Shown here: piece after piece, positions 24,404 to 35,708 of the stretch
Layout of the letters: every line of letters begins with the position of its first letter
Position numbering within the stretch: position 1 is the first letter of the stretch
Assembly (NCBI GenBank): GCA_011009095.1
Contig: VTPC01090562.1
Span: 236,188 to 300,187, forward strand
DNA: 64,000 bases
Origin: Ignelater luminosus
Lineage: Eukaryota; Arthropoda; Insecta; Coleoptera; Elateridae
Reading direction: 5' to 3'
Position numbers and translations under genes: made by a program
Notes under the pieces: model-generated
What the model was told of the DNA's origin: nothing
Databases searched by the model: none
Seen by the model: only the letters and a program-made list of their open reading frames with translations

Positions 24404-25080
24404 GAAAACGTATTTTGACACACTAGGTGTGTTTTATGATCCAGGGTCACATATACTTTTTACAAAGTACATCTCATTTTTACTTTGCAATTTCGACTTT
24501 GCATGCAATGTATTTTTTACTAAGAATTGCGAAATGACAAGTGAAAAGTTGTAAAGTAGCTTACTGCAATAGGCTCCTGGTCTGACACTAAACAAAGAAA
24601 AGTGTTTATTCCTTCTGAGGTTAAATATCTAGGATCCGTTAGTAGTAGTGGAAAACTGCAGCCTTTTCCACAGAAGTTCAAGTCAGTTTTAAAGTTTCCA
24701 CTGTTACCGAATGCACATGCCGTAAGGATTAGCATCTTATTTCCGTAAGCTTATATCCTTTTTGTAATACGCAGTGTGTATTTTCTTACGTACATTGCGA
24801 AGCGGGGTACAAATGTAGCACCCCAAGTTTAAAATGCATATTTGAACCAGTTTTCGCCTGTTCTGATATTTTATGAGACTACTTTGATATTAAACAAAAG
24901 CAATCATAAACTTTATTTAAGCGCAAATACAAACCTTATAAACTATTTATATGAATGGAAGTTTACTGTTGTTACGGATTATGACTTACGGTTTACTTGG
25001 ACAAAAAGAAATTTGTCTCTCAGGATTGAGCGATGATGGTTAGAGCTCTTCAACTATGTCTTTGACATAATTCATCGTGC

Positions 25081-25210
25081 TTTTTTCCCTAAAGTGCACA
25101 GTTTCCGAGATACAGAGTGTTAAAGTTTAATTTACAATTTCTTGTTTTAGATTAAACTTGAGTAAACCTTGATGTGCTGCGTCTCGAAAACGATGCACTT
25201 TAGGGAAAAA
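25081..25210. repeat. Imperfect hairpin
   Basis: 'TTTTTTCCCTAAAGTGCA' at 25081 is mirrored by 'TGCACTTTAGGGAAAAAA' at 25195-25211. Weaker pairing ('GTTTCCGAGA' with 'TCTCGAAAAC') follows inward. It directly follows the gypsy RNase H block and may be another inserted fold-back element. Confidence 0.6.
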
Positions 25211-26652
25211 AGTTATAGGCCAAAGTAGGCTTATTTTCTCTCAAGGAATGCGATGCAAATACTTACATCCTGTTTTTGAGATCTTACTATAGATCGTTGA
25301 ATTTGAGAGATTTTGAAAAATTTTATTTTACTGGAAAATGATGCGTTCTGCAAGAAGAATACAAAAGTAACCTTTTTTGTCAAATCAATCCCGAAAAGAG
25401 AAAAGTTTTTTAATTTTTTCACTGGCATAACAATCTTCTTTGAAATAGGAGGTTAGCCTTCTCTGCAATAGAAAATCTCACCTTGTTCTTGACATATCAA
25501 AAAAAACCAAAACATCTGGGAATGCAAAGCATAACCACAACAAACTCCGTTTTGTTATTTTTTTTTTAAACTTCGGCGGCCATTTTGACCATGTTCTCAA
25601 AGTGTTATCAAAAAACGAAGACACATGTTGTCTTTAGTTTTTGATGTAAAATCCAAATCTGAAGTTAAAACTTCAAAATCTAAAAAAATGCGGGCAGTCA
25701 GATAGGACAGACTTCGCAAATTCAGTAACGACTCCTTTCGGAGTTCGTTGAAAATTTTAAATGAAACTTTAACACCTTATCTCGGATGCAGTGCTTTCCG
25801 AACATATGTTTATCTAAACGTGTCTACTTATTTTCACGAGTACTAACCGTCCTTACAGCTTTGGACGCTATATCTTAAACACCCTGTATATAAGATTTAT
25901 GTTGGCACAGCTGGAAGCCAAAGGTGTTTCTGAGAATTCGAAAATTGTTGAAACCACATTGGAACAATTGTATTCATAGTAATTAAGAGCAACCAAGTTA
26001 ACCTGATTAATTTTCATAAATGCCTCATATAACCAACACAAAAAGCAACTGAAACCGTCTATATTCTGATGAAAGTGGGGCTAGGAGATAAAATGTATAT
26101 GTCAAAATTATACTGGTAAATAAAAAAATTCAGATAATTGATGACACCCAAGGAAAACACACAAAACACTCTTGAATACACTCACTAGGTGTTAATATTT
26201 TGGCACCCATTGGGTTAAAACCCACTTCACTCTAGAAAATAATGTTATCATGTTTATCTACCCTGTAAGTTTGTTGGTGTTACTTTTAATATCCAATATC
26301 TGACTGTATTCCTATTGCAACTTGAAAGTTTATTACAATCTAATAGTAAACTTTTAACTTGAACATTTCAATGCCAAGAGAATTCCCGTTAACACTGGAA
26401 CAGTGTAAATCATTCTCTTGTGTTTTCTAGAGCTTACATCAAATTTTACCAGTGTAATACACCCGTGATATTGATGATACTGTAGTATGTACAGCAACAT
26501 CTAATATCTATTTCATGTAAAGAGATACATGCATCACTCATGTGATCCAGATGCTTCAAATCAATAACTGGCCTAACTGAAAACTTTCTATGCGTCCTAT
26601 TTTAGTGGTGGTAGATTGACAAACAATAACTGAAAACAATTTTTAAAAAGTA

Positions 26653-26817
26653 CATATGCGACCCTGCATGATAAAACACACCTAGTGTGTCAAAATACAT
26701 TTTCGAGAAAAATGTATTTACAGTTATCAACTTCAATTTAGTGTTATCAGGTGGTTTGTACATTCAAATTCGATATTTTGACACACTAGGTGTGTCTTAT
26801 CATCCAGGGTCATATAT
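26653..26817. mobile_element. Complete 165-bp MITE, Tc1/mariner-like TIRs
   Basis: The left end is 'TATGCGACCCTGCATGATAA'. The right end read on the other strand is 'TATATGACCCTGGATGATAA'. Pairing continues through 'CACACCTAGTGTGTCAAAAT', so the inverted ends exceed 40 bases. TA flanks are consistent with Tc1/mariner-type insertion. The same family is duplicated at 24074-24450. The strand can form a nearly full-length hairpin. Confidence 0.8.
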
Positions 26818-27980
26818 ACTAAATTCATTTTAGAATTAACTTTTATTAATCTTACTACTTACTTTAAAACTAATAAACGGAAAATTGTTTAATTAATTCT
26901 TCAAAGAAGTGTTTTTGTTGTTTAAATGTAAACAAAGTCAATTTGAAAATTCAATTACGTTTGACATTTTCGAAACAGCTCTTTACGTGCAATCCGTCTA
27001 CTGTTTCTAGTGCTATCCTCGTCATACACCTTCTACTTAAATGAAATGCTAACGGTTCAATATATATCTCTTTTTATAACATACGTTTCAAATAGGTGCA
27101 TGTTGTCGTTGATTAAAAATAAATCTGACGCATGTATCTCTTTAATGTGAAATAGATATTATATAACAGGTGTCCTAAAACAAAGTTATCTTGGTTGCCT
27201 ATGAAAACAAAAGTAGTAGTTGTTGATTTATTCATGTGCATCAGTAATTAAGTCACAACCGTCAAATATTTTTGAGTGTAAATCTGTTACAAAATCACAC
27301 AGGAACAGAAAGTATTTTTGTTAGAAAGTTACTACAGAAACGGTACAAGTTGGATAATGAAGAATGGCAGTATTTGGTTGAGAATATTGTATTTTTGATG
27401 TTTATAACAATAAAAAATGAATTTATGACATTTGCTTTTTGTTATTTAATAGTGTGGTATAACATGTATGTTTTTGAATCGATGTTACTAGAAAGCTCGT
27501 GTTTTAGGACACTTTATCTTTCTACCAAGAAAAACTTCCGAGTTAAAAATAATATATATAAACATTTTATTAACATTATAAAAAATTATCATTGCATAAT
27601 TTTATAAATTAACAACTATTTCTATTTTCTGTTCAAATTCTTTAGTTGATGGCAACTTCATTATATTATTATGTATCATCAAGACATTGCATCAACAATT
27701 TTTTATCTATTTTACGCTTACATAATAATGGTGCATTATAAACAACTTCATTTTGTTGCACTTTGTTCATTTACAAGACAAACTAGGGCTCTTGCGACAA
27801 AATAAGCTTAGATGATAACAGTAGGTAATACAAAATCAGAGGCTTCTTCAACAAACAGTATCAAAATTAGAAAATTTATACACAATGAACATATCTTTAA
27901 ACAAAGTATAAAATTACAACACAATACAATAATAATAGCAATAAATATACAGTCGGTAATTAAATAAAAAAGTCTAATAT
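26818..27980. other. Intergenic, one weak open frame
   Basis: AT-rich DNA downstream of GABPB. A 111-codon plus-strand frame (27272-27607, starting at TTG) has hydrophobic stretches and no recognisable motif. It could be a terminal exon of a convergent gene or chance; I do not call it. Confidence 0.4.
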
Positions 27981-27986
27981 TTTATT
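27981..27986 (-). terminator. Candidate polyadenylation signal of GABPB
   Basis: AATAAA on the minus strand only about 8 bases after the stop codon. If it is used, the 3' untranslated region is very short. Confidence 0.4.
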
Positions 27987-27993
27987 AGTTTAG

Positions 27994-30190
27994 TTAACAA
28001 ATATTCTTTGATTGTGCAATTAAAAGTAATTGCTGTTTGTATCGTTCCGCTTCAGCTTCTTTTTTCAGAAACTTCTGTTTATATTCTTCAAGAGATTTTC
28101 TTGTTTCTATTAATTGTTTCATTAATTGTTCTACATCTGTTGCATTATCTTGTTTGTGAAGCTTTAAGATCTTAAAAAATAAAACATTAATGATTATTAA
28201 TAAAAAATCGAATAATATAATAAATGAATACGACAGGATAACCTACATTTGAATTCGTCGTTATAGGTACCACTTTGTTCCTTTTCATTACCACCCTTTT
28301 AACAGTGGGCTTAGGTATACCAAATTTGCCATTGATTTGTTTTAATACATTGCCTTGGTTCAAGGTCATGGCCAAGAATTCTTCCGATGACATTGTTATA
28401 ATCTTTTTCGATTTTATTGATAATGGGAGTGTCCTAATTTTTTGCGTTGTTGTTCCATTAGTAATGTTATTAGGGGCAGTCTCAGCTGGTTTGGTTGAAT
28501 TTAACACTTGTTTCCCAACCTCTGTAATTATTTATAAAGTTACTTAGACTTAGAATTATCAAAACTATTGTACTTGTTCTCATAAGAGAGAGTCACTTTA
28601 AATCAAATTCAGTATTAATCCTTGATACATTATAGCTGTGTTCGTTTATTCACTCTATGTACTTAGGATCTTCTTTTGTTTTTATCATACAATTTATAAT
28701 CCAGATACTTCATCTCTGTCAACAATTAACTTGAAAAGCTCTGAATGAATAAATGAACATCCCTATTGCATAACTTAAAATTACCTGTAAGGACGACCGA
28801 ATGGCCAGTTTCCAATATGGAAGATAGAATGTTTGTATCATCTGCAGGAAGCATTGTAATTCCATGTTGTCGAAGTAGTTTAATTGATTCCGAAAATTTA
28901 TTATTTTGATTTTCTGTTTCTTCTACGGTTACTTCTTCCAGTGGATCCGATTTTATTGTGAAATTGTTTAACCCTACATCTGTAGAATGCATTATTCCAT
29001 GTAACTAAGGCATGTATAATTCATAATAAAAGTAAACTTACCTTCTTGATTTATGTGAAGTCTTTCTGGGTCTATAGAATTTTCACTATCCATATCTTCT
29101 AAAACTGTTTCTGCAATTTCAATAAAATATATATAAAAAAAAGACGAATGTAAACTAATAAAAATCTGTGTTTACCTAATGGTATACTAGGTGAATTTGG
29201 TTCAGTATGTAAGGTTTCTACGGGAGGATACATTACTGAATCATTACTGTTATCCATTTCACTCATTTCTATTGCTAAATGTTGTACTGCAGTATCAGCA
29301 TCTGGTACTGTTGATTGGATTAAATTAACTATATCTTTTCTATCGCACTGCATAGCAATATCGATTGGCATTAGATTGAATTTATTAATTAGATCTTTTT
29401 GAGCTCCTTGACGTAACAATAATTCGACAACATCTGCATGACAATTTTGTACTGCCCAATGTAGAGGAGTCATAGCTAACTATTATAAACAGAAAACATT
29501 TATTAAAAGTAAAAATTTACGATTAAATCAATATTTACCAGGTCTTTACAGTCAATATCAGCCTTATTTTCTAATAAACATCTCACTATTTCTATATGTC
29601 CTTCATATGCTGCCATATGAAGCGGTGTCCGATCTACTTTTGTCCTTGCATCTTTGGAAATCCCAGCCCTGAGCAAAATTTCACATACTTCTAAGTGATT
29701 GTTTTGTGCAGCAAAGTGTAACGGACTGGTACCTAACTATTACCATAACAGTCAAGGCGAAAAATAGTGTATTATCATTACTATTAAAATAATAACTTAA
29801 AACTCACCCAATCTGCTGTGAATGGAGCTCCTTTATTCATAAGCATTTTAATTTCTTCTACATCTCCATCTGTAGATGCTTTTAGTAATTGTTTTCCCAA
29901 TTCATTTATAGATATCGATGGTTGGACAAGTCGACCACCGAGCTCAACCTAAAAAACAAACATTTGTTTATTTAATGATTCTCGACATTTGCTTTGATAC
30001 TTACTGGAATTAACTTAGAAGCATCTAACCCTTCATGCATAAAATTCTGTATAAAATCTGTGCTGTCATTTGGATTTACTTGAATTAGTTCTGTACTATC
30101 TAAGTCCTCCGATATGAAGCCTTCGGCAGGTATGATGATCTTCGGTACCATAGGTACAATTTGTTTTATTCTCTTTACATTGGTCTCCAT
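27994..30190 (-). CDS. GABPB: GA-binding protein beta subunit (GABPB), eight exons, 514 aa
   Basis: Beta subunit of the GABP/NRF-2 transcription factor. It binds the ETS-domain alpha subunit through ankyrin repeats and supplies nuclear localisation and activation. Exons, 5' to 3': 30190-30005, 29948-29808, 29736-29539, 29479-29176, 29110-29042, 28979-28785, 28521-28247, 28170-27994. Phases agree and total 1545 bases. Ankyrin repeats span about residues 78-240, including the family hallmarks '[15 protein letters not shown]', '[15 protein letters not shown]' and '[19 protein letters not shown]'. A low-complexity acidic and then basic middle follows. Residues about 468-506 form the C-terminal coiled coil ('[20 protein letters not shown]', 'RYKQQLLL') used for dimerising beta chains. 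Unlike vertebrate GABPB, there is a roughly 75-residue N-terminal extension before the first repeat, carrying two similar motifs ('[10 protein letters not shown]' and '[10 protein letters not shown]'). Most introns are under 80 bp. Confidence 0.96.
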
Positions 30191-30405
30191 AGTATTCTAG
30201 GTTATATCTTCCCGCGGGATGGTAATCTGTTTGTTTTTCATTAAAAATCTGTTAATACCACACATAATTGAGGTTAGACGGTTCAATGTTATGTTCATAT
30301 TTTGAAATTTGTTTTAAACTACTAAGAACAGGAAAATCACCATCTTGAAGCTCGTTTCCTGTTCCTGTCGTTCGGCGGAAGTTGAGGCCTTAAGTAGCCA
30401 TTTCA
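30191..30405 (-). promoter_or_regulatory. Likely GABPB promoter/5' leader with ETS-like and YY1-like motifs
   Basis: Upstream of the GABPB start codon are a plus-strand 'GCGGAAGTTG' (core CGGAAGT, 30376-30382) and two 'TTCCTG' motifs at about 30356 and 30362, which are AGGAA ETS cores on the gene strand. 'GCCAT' (30397-30401, ATGGC on the gene strand) resembles a YY1/Pho core. No TATA box is seen. ETS plus YY1 sites without TATA are common in housekeeping promoters. GABP itself binds CGGAAG, so autoregulation is possible. This is motif reading only. Confidence 0.4.
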
Positions 30406-30722
30406 ATCAATATTGTTATAAAATGAGGTGGTAATTTTGTTTTACTTACGTTTATTTTTGTAACAGTTTATTATTGTTGCTTAAATTAACACGTTTTTAC
30501 TAAAACACATGTCAGCGTGGCGTCACAACTCGTTTGTCGGTCTTTTAGTAACATCTGACATCGAGATAGTTTTTGTTGGCATTACATACCGGGAAAATTT
30601 GAATTCTCTTGCAAATTTTTAAATTTCGATAATAATACAAGCAAAAATTTGTAAATCCGATAAGTAAATTATCTTCTCTAAGCAACTTAATAAGAAATAT
30701 GAGCGAAATTCGTAATTTATAA

Positions 30723-30977
30723 TTTTTAGCAAGTATCCTAGCAAACACAAAACAGCAAAACAGTCTTATAAAAGTATCGAGAACAGCTTTCAAAGATGAA
30801 AAGCTTTACCACGTAGTAAATAATAATGTTCCCAAAAATTGTGATGTACAGAATATCATTGAAGAAGCCGCAGTAAGGAGATCGATACGGCATTATGTAT
30901 ATGGATACAGTAAAACAAGAATTGTTGACTTCTTCTGCGTATTGATGTTTGTACTATTTCCTGTTCATATGCTCTAG
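30723..30977 (+). other. Possible terminal exon of a small plus-strand gene
   Basis: An 85-codon open frame follows an acceptor-like 'ATAATTTTTAG' (AG at 30728-30729). Coding from there gives residues such as 'AFKDEKLYHVVNNNVP', 'IIEEAAVRRSIRHYVYGY' and a hydrophobic end 'FFCVLMFVLFPVHML'. A short ATG frame at 30509-30619 ('MSAWRHNSFVGLL') lies upstream on the same strand and could be an earlier exon, divergent from GABPB. No family is recognised, and a chance frame or repeat remnant is quite possible. Confidence 0.22.
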
Positions 30978-32869
30978 AAAATCTACTATAGAAATTCACG
31001 GAATAATTTAAATTTTAAAAAAGTATTTAGTACCTCTTAGCCTACTCTTAATAAAAGTTCTATTTGTAACCTGGAAAAGCACAGTTTAAAACTTCTTGTA
31101 AAGCTTCTGTGATATTGTGTTTGCTTGGTAAGCATTGCATTTAATAATGCGACTGTTAAATTGTCATTGAATTCCAGAACACATTAATGTAAGAGCAGTC
31201 CTTGTAAACAAATGTCTTAAAATACTCGTTACTTATTATAGAAAAAATATTAAAAAATAAAAGAATGTGCTCAGTAATGTTTATCGAATGCATTATGAAA
31301 ATCGACGATACCTATTCTATTATTGCTTCCTCTTCGATTTCAATGAAACTTTTTTTGTGATGATTCTAATAAACCGAAAATGAGTAGACACATATTTGGG
31401 GGTTTTTTAGAATGATTAGTAGTATAGTATGTTTGCTATTTTTGAGCAGAAACCTTTCTTTTTTATTGTGGGATGTCATGATGATTCGGTAGGAGAAATT
31501 CAAATCTGCCACCATTTTAACTATGATTTTGATGATTCTCGGATATGTTGTAAAGAATTAAAAAGTAAAACACATGTATTATTTCTTCTCTGCCTACAAA
31601 CGACTAAAGAAGGTGAAACCCACCCTCTAAAGTTAGAGCCCTCAAGCCGAAAATTCGCAATTTCACATAGAAGCACAGGATTTATTTAAATGAAATCAAA
31701 CCAGAAGTACTTTTTGTAGTTAGTATAAAAAAATACTATTCAGTTGATGTTCTGAATAAATTATGTGGGGTGAAACCACTCTCATAAACTTTTTGAACCC
31801 CTCCAAAAGTTGATTATTAGGGCAAGGTTTATGAGAATTTAAGTTGACGTATTTTGGTATTTTGGTGAAAAACGCCCTGTAACGAGCAAACTACCCTTTC
31901 CATTGTTGCAGTGTTATAAAACCGTATTAAATCCATCTTTCTTTAAATAAATATCTTTTAGGGTTAAATATCTCAAAAATTTCATTAATCGACGCACATC
32001 GTCCGCCCGATTAACATTTTCGGATTATTGCAAGCAGTAAAAGTTGTACTCTAATCGTATCGTGATAGTGCAACGATGTGATAATCAACGCATAAGCTGA
32101 ACTTTTTTGCAATTTCGTAACGTACGGTAATGTAATGCTACTATTATTTTTCTTAATTATCCTCTGCTTATTCTAATTGCAGAGTGTTTTAACATTTATA
32201 TATTTGCTGATTAATATAAAGAAGAATGGTAAAAGTTGTTAGATTTTGGTCATCCACCGTTAAATCTAATATTTCGGCTGTAGGATATCACGTTTATTCT
32301 CTAAAACTTGGCGATATTTCTACACTTATATACATAAAGCCTATTTTACAGCACATTAACGCTAGGTATTTCCACGTTTAAATTGTAGTCATTCGATTTT
32401 GCTAATGTCACAACAGTATTTAGATTACTATGATTGAAATTGAGTGTCTTAATAAAATAAATGAAATGAACCTTAAGGGTACAGATCAGTGGTGCGATCG
32501 TATTTTGGGTTACATTTGAAAACTACAAGAGATAAATGACTGAAAATCTGGAGTTTGTTAACTAACTATGTACAGTTATTAATAAAATATTAGTTATACA
32601 GGGTGTCCGATAATTGGTGGAACAACTTTATGTAGCCATATTCCCCATGTAAAACTACTACGAAAATGTTTATCGAGGAACGTTTCTGAATGCGTAATTG
32701 CTCTTCGAGAAAGCGATTTAATAACGTTAAATCTGGCAACATAAGACGAACATACAAACAATAATTATAAAAATTTAGTAACCAAACAAGCCTCACTTGA
32801 TTAATTTAAGATTTAAAACAAATTAATAAATTTATAAATTAAAAGTTTACTCAAATTGATGGTAAAAAC
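30978..32869. other. Intergenic, no gene seen
   Basis: AT-rich DNA. A 'TATACAGGGTGTCCG' element terminus begins at about 32596. The frame 31429-31689 has no recognisable content. Confidence 0.45.
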
Positions 32870-33180
32870 TTTACTTAGTAGAGTATAACGTAGTTTAACA
32901 TATGTTCAAATTGTCTTTCTTTAGCTTGCTAGCAGTGTTACTGCATTATGAACATTTCTAAGCATTTGTGGAGTAATTAATTGTAAACTGTCTATTATTC
33001 GTGATTGCAGGTATTGTAAATCTTCTGGAAGTGTTTGGTAAACCTTTTCCTTCAGAAAAACACAAACGAGAAAATCTAAAGGAAATCAGGGGATTACGGT
33101 GGTCAAGATATAGGGCCATTACGACCTATACAACGCTGCGAGGTGTAACGGAGTATTTCTTGTTAAAAATTTTCAACTTT
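32870..33180 (-). pseudogene. Decayed C-terminal part of a DDE transposase (mariner-superfamily type)
   Basis: On the minus strand, across two or three frames, the residues 'CIGRNGPIS', then P-P...S-P-D, then 'FLKEKVYQTLPEDLQ' and 'ITPQMLRNVHNAV' can be read in order. This is the C-terminal pattern of a very common insect transposase family: G-R-x-G-P-x-x-W-P-P-R-S-P-D-L, then K-x-x-V-Y-x-T-P-x-x, then L-x-x-R-I. The W-P-P-R segment carries stops. No upstream catalytic core is recognisable. Confidence 0.7.
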
Positions 33181-33421
33181 GATTGACTTGTGAGGAAAGA
33201 GGAGATATCCAAGAAAAGTTTCGTACAAGACTTTTCTTGTTTAAGAAAAACTTGATCTTTATGTTTCATGTTTTTATGAAACACCCCGTGCAGTCGGGAA
33301 TAATTTTAGAAAGTACAGATAATCGTCCCGTAACATTTCTGGATATTCCCACATATAACGACGCTATCTTCCGAGCACGGAACTTGGGGACATTCTGTAT
33401 ATTTTTCATTATTATTATACA

Positions 33422-33616
33422 GAGTGTTTTGGAACAAATATAAGGACGTTATTTTACAGCAAAAAATAAGAAGAAAACATAAATAAAGTTTTCGCCGAAA
33501 ATCCTCCCTTGTGAACCTATGCCACCTTAAAGGTTTGCTAAAGAAAGATATTTCTTTTTTAATAACACCGCAGCAGCTTATAGTACAGTGACAAAACTTA
33601 ATATGTAAGTACTACT
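33422..33616 (+). repeat. 195-bp direct repeat, copy 1
   Basis: Nearly identical (one difference noticed) to 33971-34165, with starts 549 bases apart. Both begin with 'GAGTGTTTTGGAACAAATAT' just after TATA-rich DNA and end with 'AATATGTAAGTACTACT'. This indicates a recent segmental duplication, or two insertions of a short element whose right part was lost in copy 1. Confidence 0.9.
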
Positions 33617-33970
33617 CATCAAAGCCTTTATTTGTACTTAATTCGTCAAAACTGTCTTTGTCCCGAAAGGGCGGAGGCCATTCATTGTATACAAAAATCT
33701 ACCTAAACCTCTAATGGTTTTTGAAGTTTTCATAGAAAATCTGCATGTTTACGAAAATAACAGAGAAGGCAAGGTCTTTCCAAGTGAAACAAGCTATGTA
33801 ATGCCTGCATTAGATTTCAGATACTTTTGTAGACAAAGTAGTTCTGGAGGTTAAAGCGGTCATATCATCAAAATTGGAGGGGGCACCTGGGGTACTTTGC
33901 TTGTCAGTAGAATCACCAAAAAAAAGATTCATTGTAGTTTTAACTTTTTAATCTAAATGTTGAAGATATA

Positions 33971-34165
33971 GAGTGTTTTGGAACAAATATAAGGACGTTA
34001 TTTTACAGCAAAAAATAAGAAGAAAACATAAATAAAGTTTTCGCCGAAAATCCTCCCTTGTGAACCTATGCCACCTTAAAGGTTTGCTAAAGAAAGATAT
34101 TTCTTTTTTAATAACACCGCAGCAGCTTGTAGTACAGTGACAAAACTTAATATGTAAGTACTACT
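33971..34165 (+). repeat. 195-bp direct repeat, copy 2
   Basis: Partner of 33422-33616. The only change noticed is CTTGTAGTAC here against CTTATAGTAC in copy 1. It is followed by unrelated AT-rich DNA. Confidence 0.9.
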
Positions 34166-34829
34166 TTATTTATTTATATATTTTATATATATAGTTTGGG
34201 AAAATACTGCATTGTCTGTGTGGCACATTGAAGGTCTTGATTTACAAATAATAATTTGAAAACCAATTTGAATCTTTCAGCTCAAGTACAAAGTTATAGG
34301 GCTTCAAGCGTGCCAATTACAGTTGCATTTTTTCTATTTGTAGTAGAAATACTTGTACAGCTAATTTGAATTTTTGATCTTATTATTATTATATTAAATT
34401 AATTTCCAGTAAATTAATATTATTATTTTTATTATGAATATTCTATTACATTCGAACTACTGAAAGTGTCTTCTTGTATATCAAAAAACTGGCAACAATC
34501 TATTGAATGGAATACTATTTATTTACACATCATTGCCACAGTTTTGTGTAGTTTTTATTTTACCGATTATTAAAGAATGGAGTCATACTTTGGAAAACAA
34601 CTTTCGATATGATATTCTGTGCACACTCAGGAAGAAGGTAGTAGTAAGATAATGCACTATTTTTCCCTACTGTATGGTACATATATAAAGGAAAAATAAA
34701 TAGGTAGAAAAGAGGATAAAAATCCGCACACGTTTAATAATACATTTCTTATTTTTTTGTATTATACGATAGTAAGAATATGACAGAAGAATACTAAAAT
34801 CTAAAAGGAAGGACTATCAGATAACCCTA

Positions 34830-34835
34830 TTTATT
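34830..34835 (-). terminator. Candidate polyadenylation signal
   Basis: AATAAA on the minus strand, seven bases after the stop codon at 34842 that ends the long disordered-protein frame. Confidence 0.35.
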
Positions 34836-34841
34836 ATAAGA

Positions 34842-35708
34842 TTATATTCCACTAGTCATAGAATTTAAAAATTCTTTATAATCAATTGGATGTTTTATTG
34901 GTTTTATCACCTCAGGTGTTTCTACTAATTCACCTTTTCTAATAAATGAAATTAACTGTTTTGGAGGCTTTTCTATTAGTTCATTCATTGTATTGAATTT
35001 TTTGTTATATTTTTCTTCCAATATCTGAACAAATTTAGCGCTAGGATCTTCTTCATATCCCCACAAATCGTAAAAAGATGTTGTTGTGGGTAAACTGAGA
35101 AATTTTTCAGATGGTTTTAGTTTATTTAGTAATTGCCAAGATTCTATTTCTTCCATGTCCTCTTCAGAAGGCTCTTCTGGTATTTGTGATAATTCTGAAT
35201 CAGATGGATTACTTCTACATACCATCATAACTTCTGGATCTGATTCATCTGGATAATGTATTTCTGTATGACATGCTTTACGAAATGTTACTGGTGACAT
35301 AAACTTATTTGATTTTAATTCATCTTCGTTATGTTTTAATATCGATGGCTTCCGAGGTATTAGTGATGGTGATGATGAAGACGTTTCTGGTTCTCCAGTA
35401 GCCTTCCTTACTCCTTCAATTTTAATTTCTTGGAACTGTTTCTGCTGGAATGCCGACGGTTCCCTAAAATCTATATTACATTTGAATTGTTCTACTTTAT
35501 TAAAATTATTGAAATTACCTTCTAAAGATGGTTCTTCCTCCGAACTTAAATGTGGTTGTTTGCTTCTGTGTTTAATATAATCTTTTGTTAAATCCTGGTC
35601 TTTTGTTACTTCTGAAAATCTCGATCTTCCTGAGAGTCGTTGTTTTGACAGAGGTTTTGGCGTTGATAAATTCTTTTCTCTCGAACTAACTATTTGAGAC
35701 AACGGCAT
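34842..35708 (-). CDS. C-terminal part of the long disordered protein, in the -1 frame
   Basis: This frame overlaps the end of the 924-codon frame by 23 bases and continues it. If the A9 tract at 35721-35729 had eight A's, the upstream frame would run straight into this one ('KKQRKQMPLSQIVSSRE'). The composition is the same: Ser/Lys/Glu-rich, mostly disordered, with an acidic stretch 'SQIPEEPSEEDMEEIESWQL'. A more ordered, aromatic-containing end follows ('TSFYDLWGYEEDPSAKFVQI', 'FIRKGELVETPEV', 'HPIDYKEFLNSM'). I read it as the C-terminus of a single protein of about 1.2 thousand residues, not a separate gene. No family recognised. Confidence 0.75.
   Translation of the reverse strand: MPLSQIVSSREKNLSTPKPLSKQRLSGRSRFSEVTKDQDLTKDYIKHRSKQPHLSSEEEPSLEGNFNNFNKVEQFKCNIDFREPSAFQQKQFQEIKIEGVRKATGEPETSSSSPSLIPRKPSILKHNEDELKSNKFMSPVTFRKACHTEIHYPDESDPEVMMVCRSNPSDSELSQIPEEPSEEDMEEIESWQLLNKLKPSEKFLSLPTTTSFYDLWGYEEDPSAKFVQILEEKYNKKFNTMNELIEKPPKQLISFIRKGELVETPEVIKPIKHPIDYKEFLNSMTSGI

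Larger units (their letters stand above)
23540..25075 (+). pseudogene. Decayed Ty3/gypsy retrotransposon pol fragments (RT and RNase H), split by nested insertions
   Basis: Three blocks of one pol gene lie in order. At 23560-23850 reverse transcriptase motifs appear in shifting frames ('HGHYQYKRVPFGLTN', then a broken Y-x-D-D region with a stop or frameshift). At 24583-24745 the segment after the palm resumes ('SEVKYLGS'). At 24830-25075 RNase H and connection residues are recognisable ('YLYEWKFTVVTDYD', 'FNYVFDIIHR'). The gap from 23850 to about 24580 is filled by a MITE and a tandem duplication of another element. Stops and frameshifts are abundant; no LTRs, gag or integrase are identified. 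The copy is dead. Confidence 0.8.

Noticed and set aside
27272..27607. 111-codon plus-strand frame, non-ATG start
   Set aside because: AT-rich, no motif, no splice context; kept only as a note.
33422..34165. Direct repeats considered as LTRs of a retrotransposon
   Set aside because: They lack TG...CA ends, a primer-binding site and any gag/pol between them (only about 350 bp).
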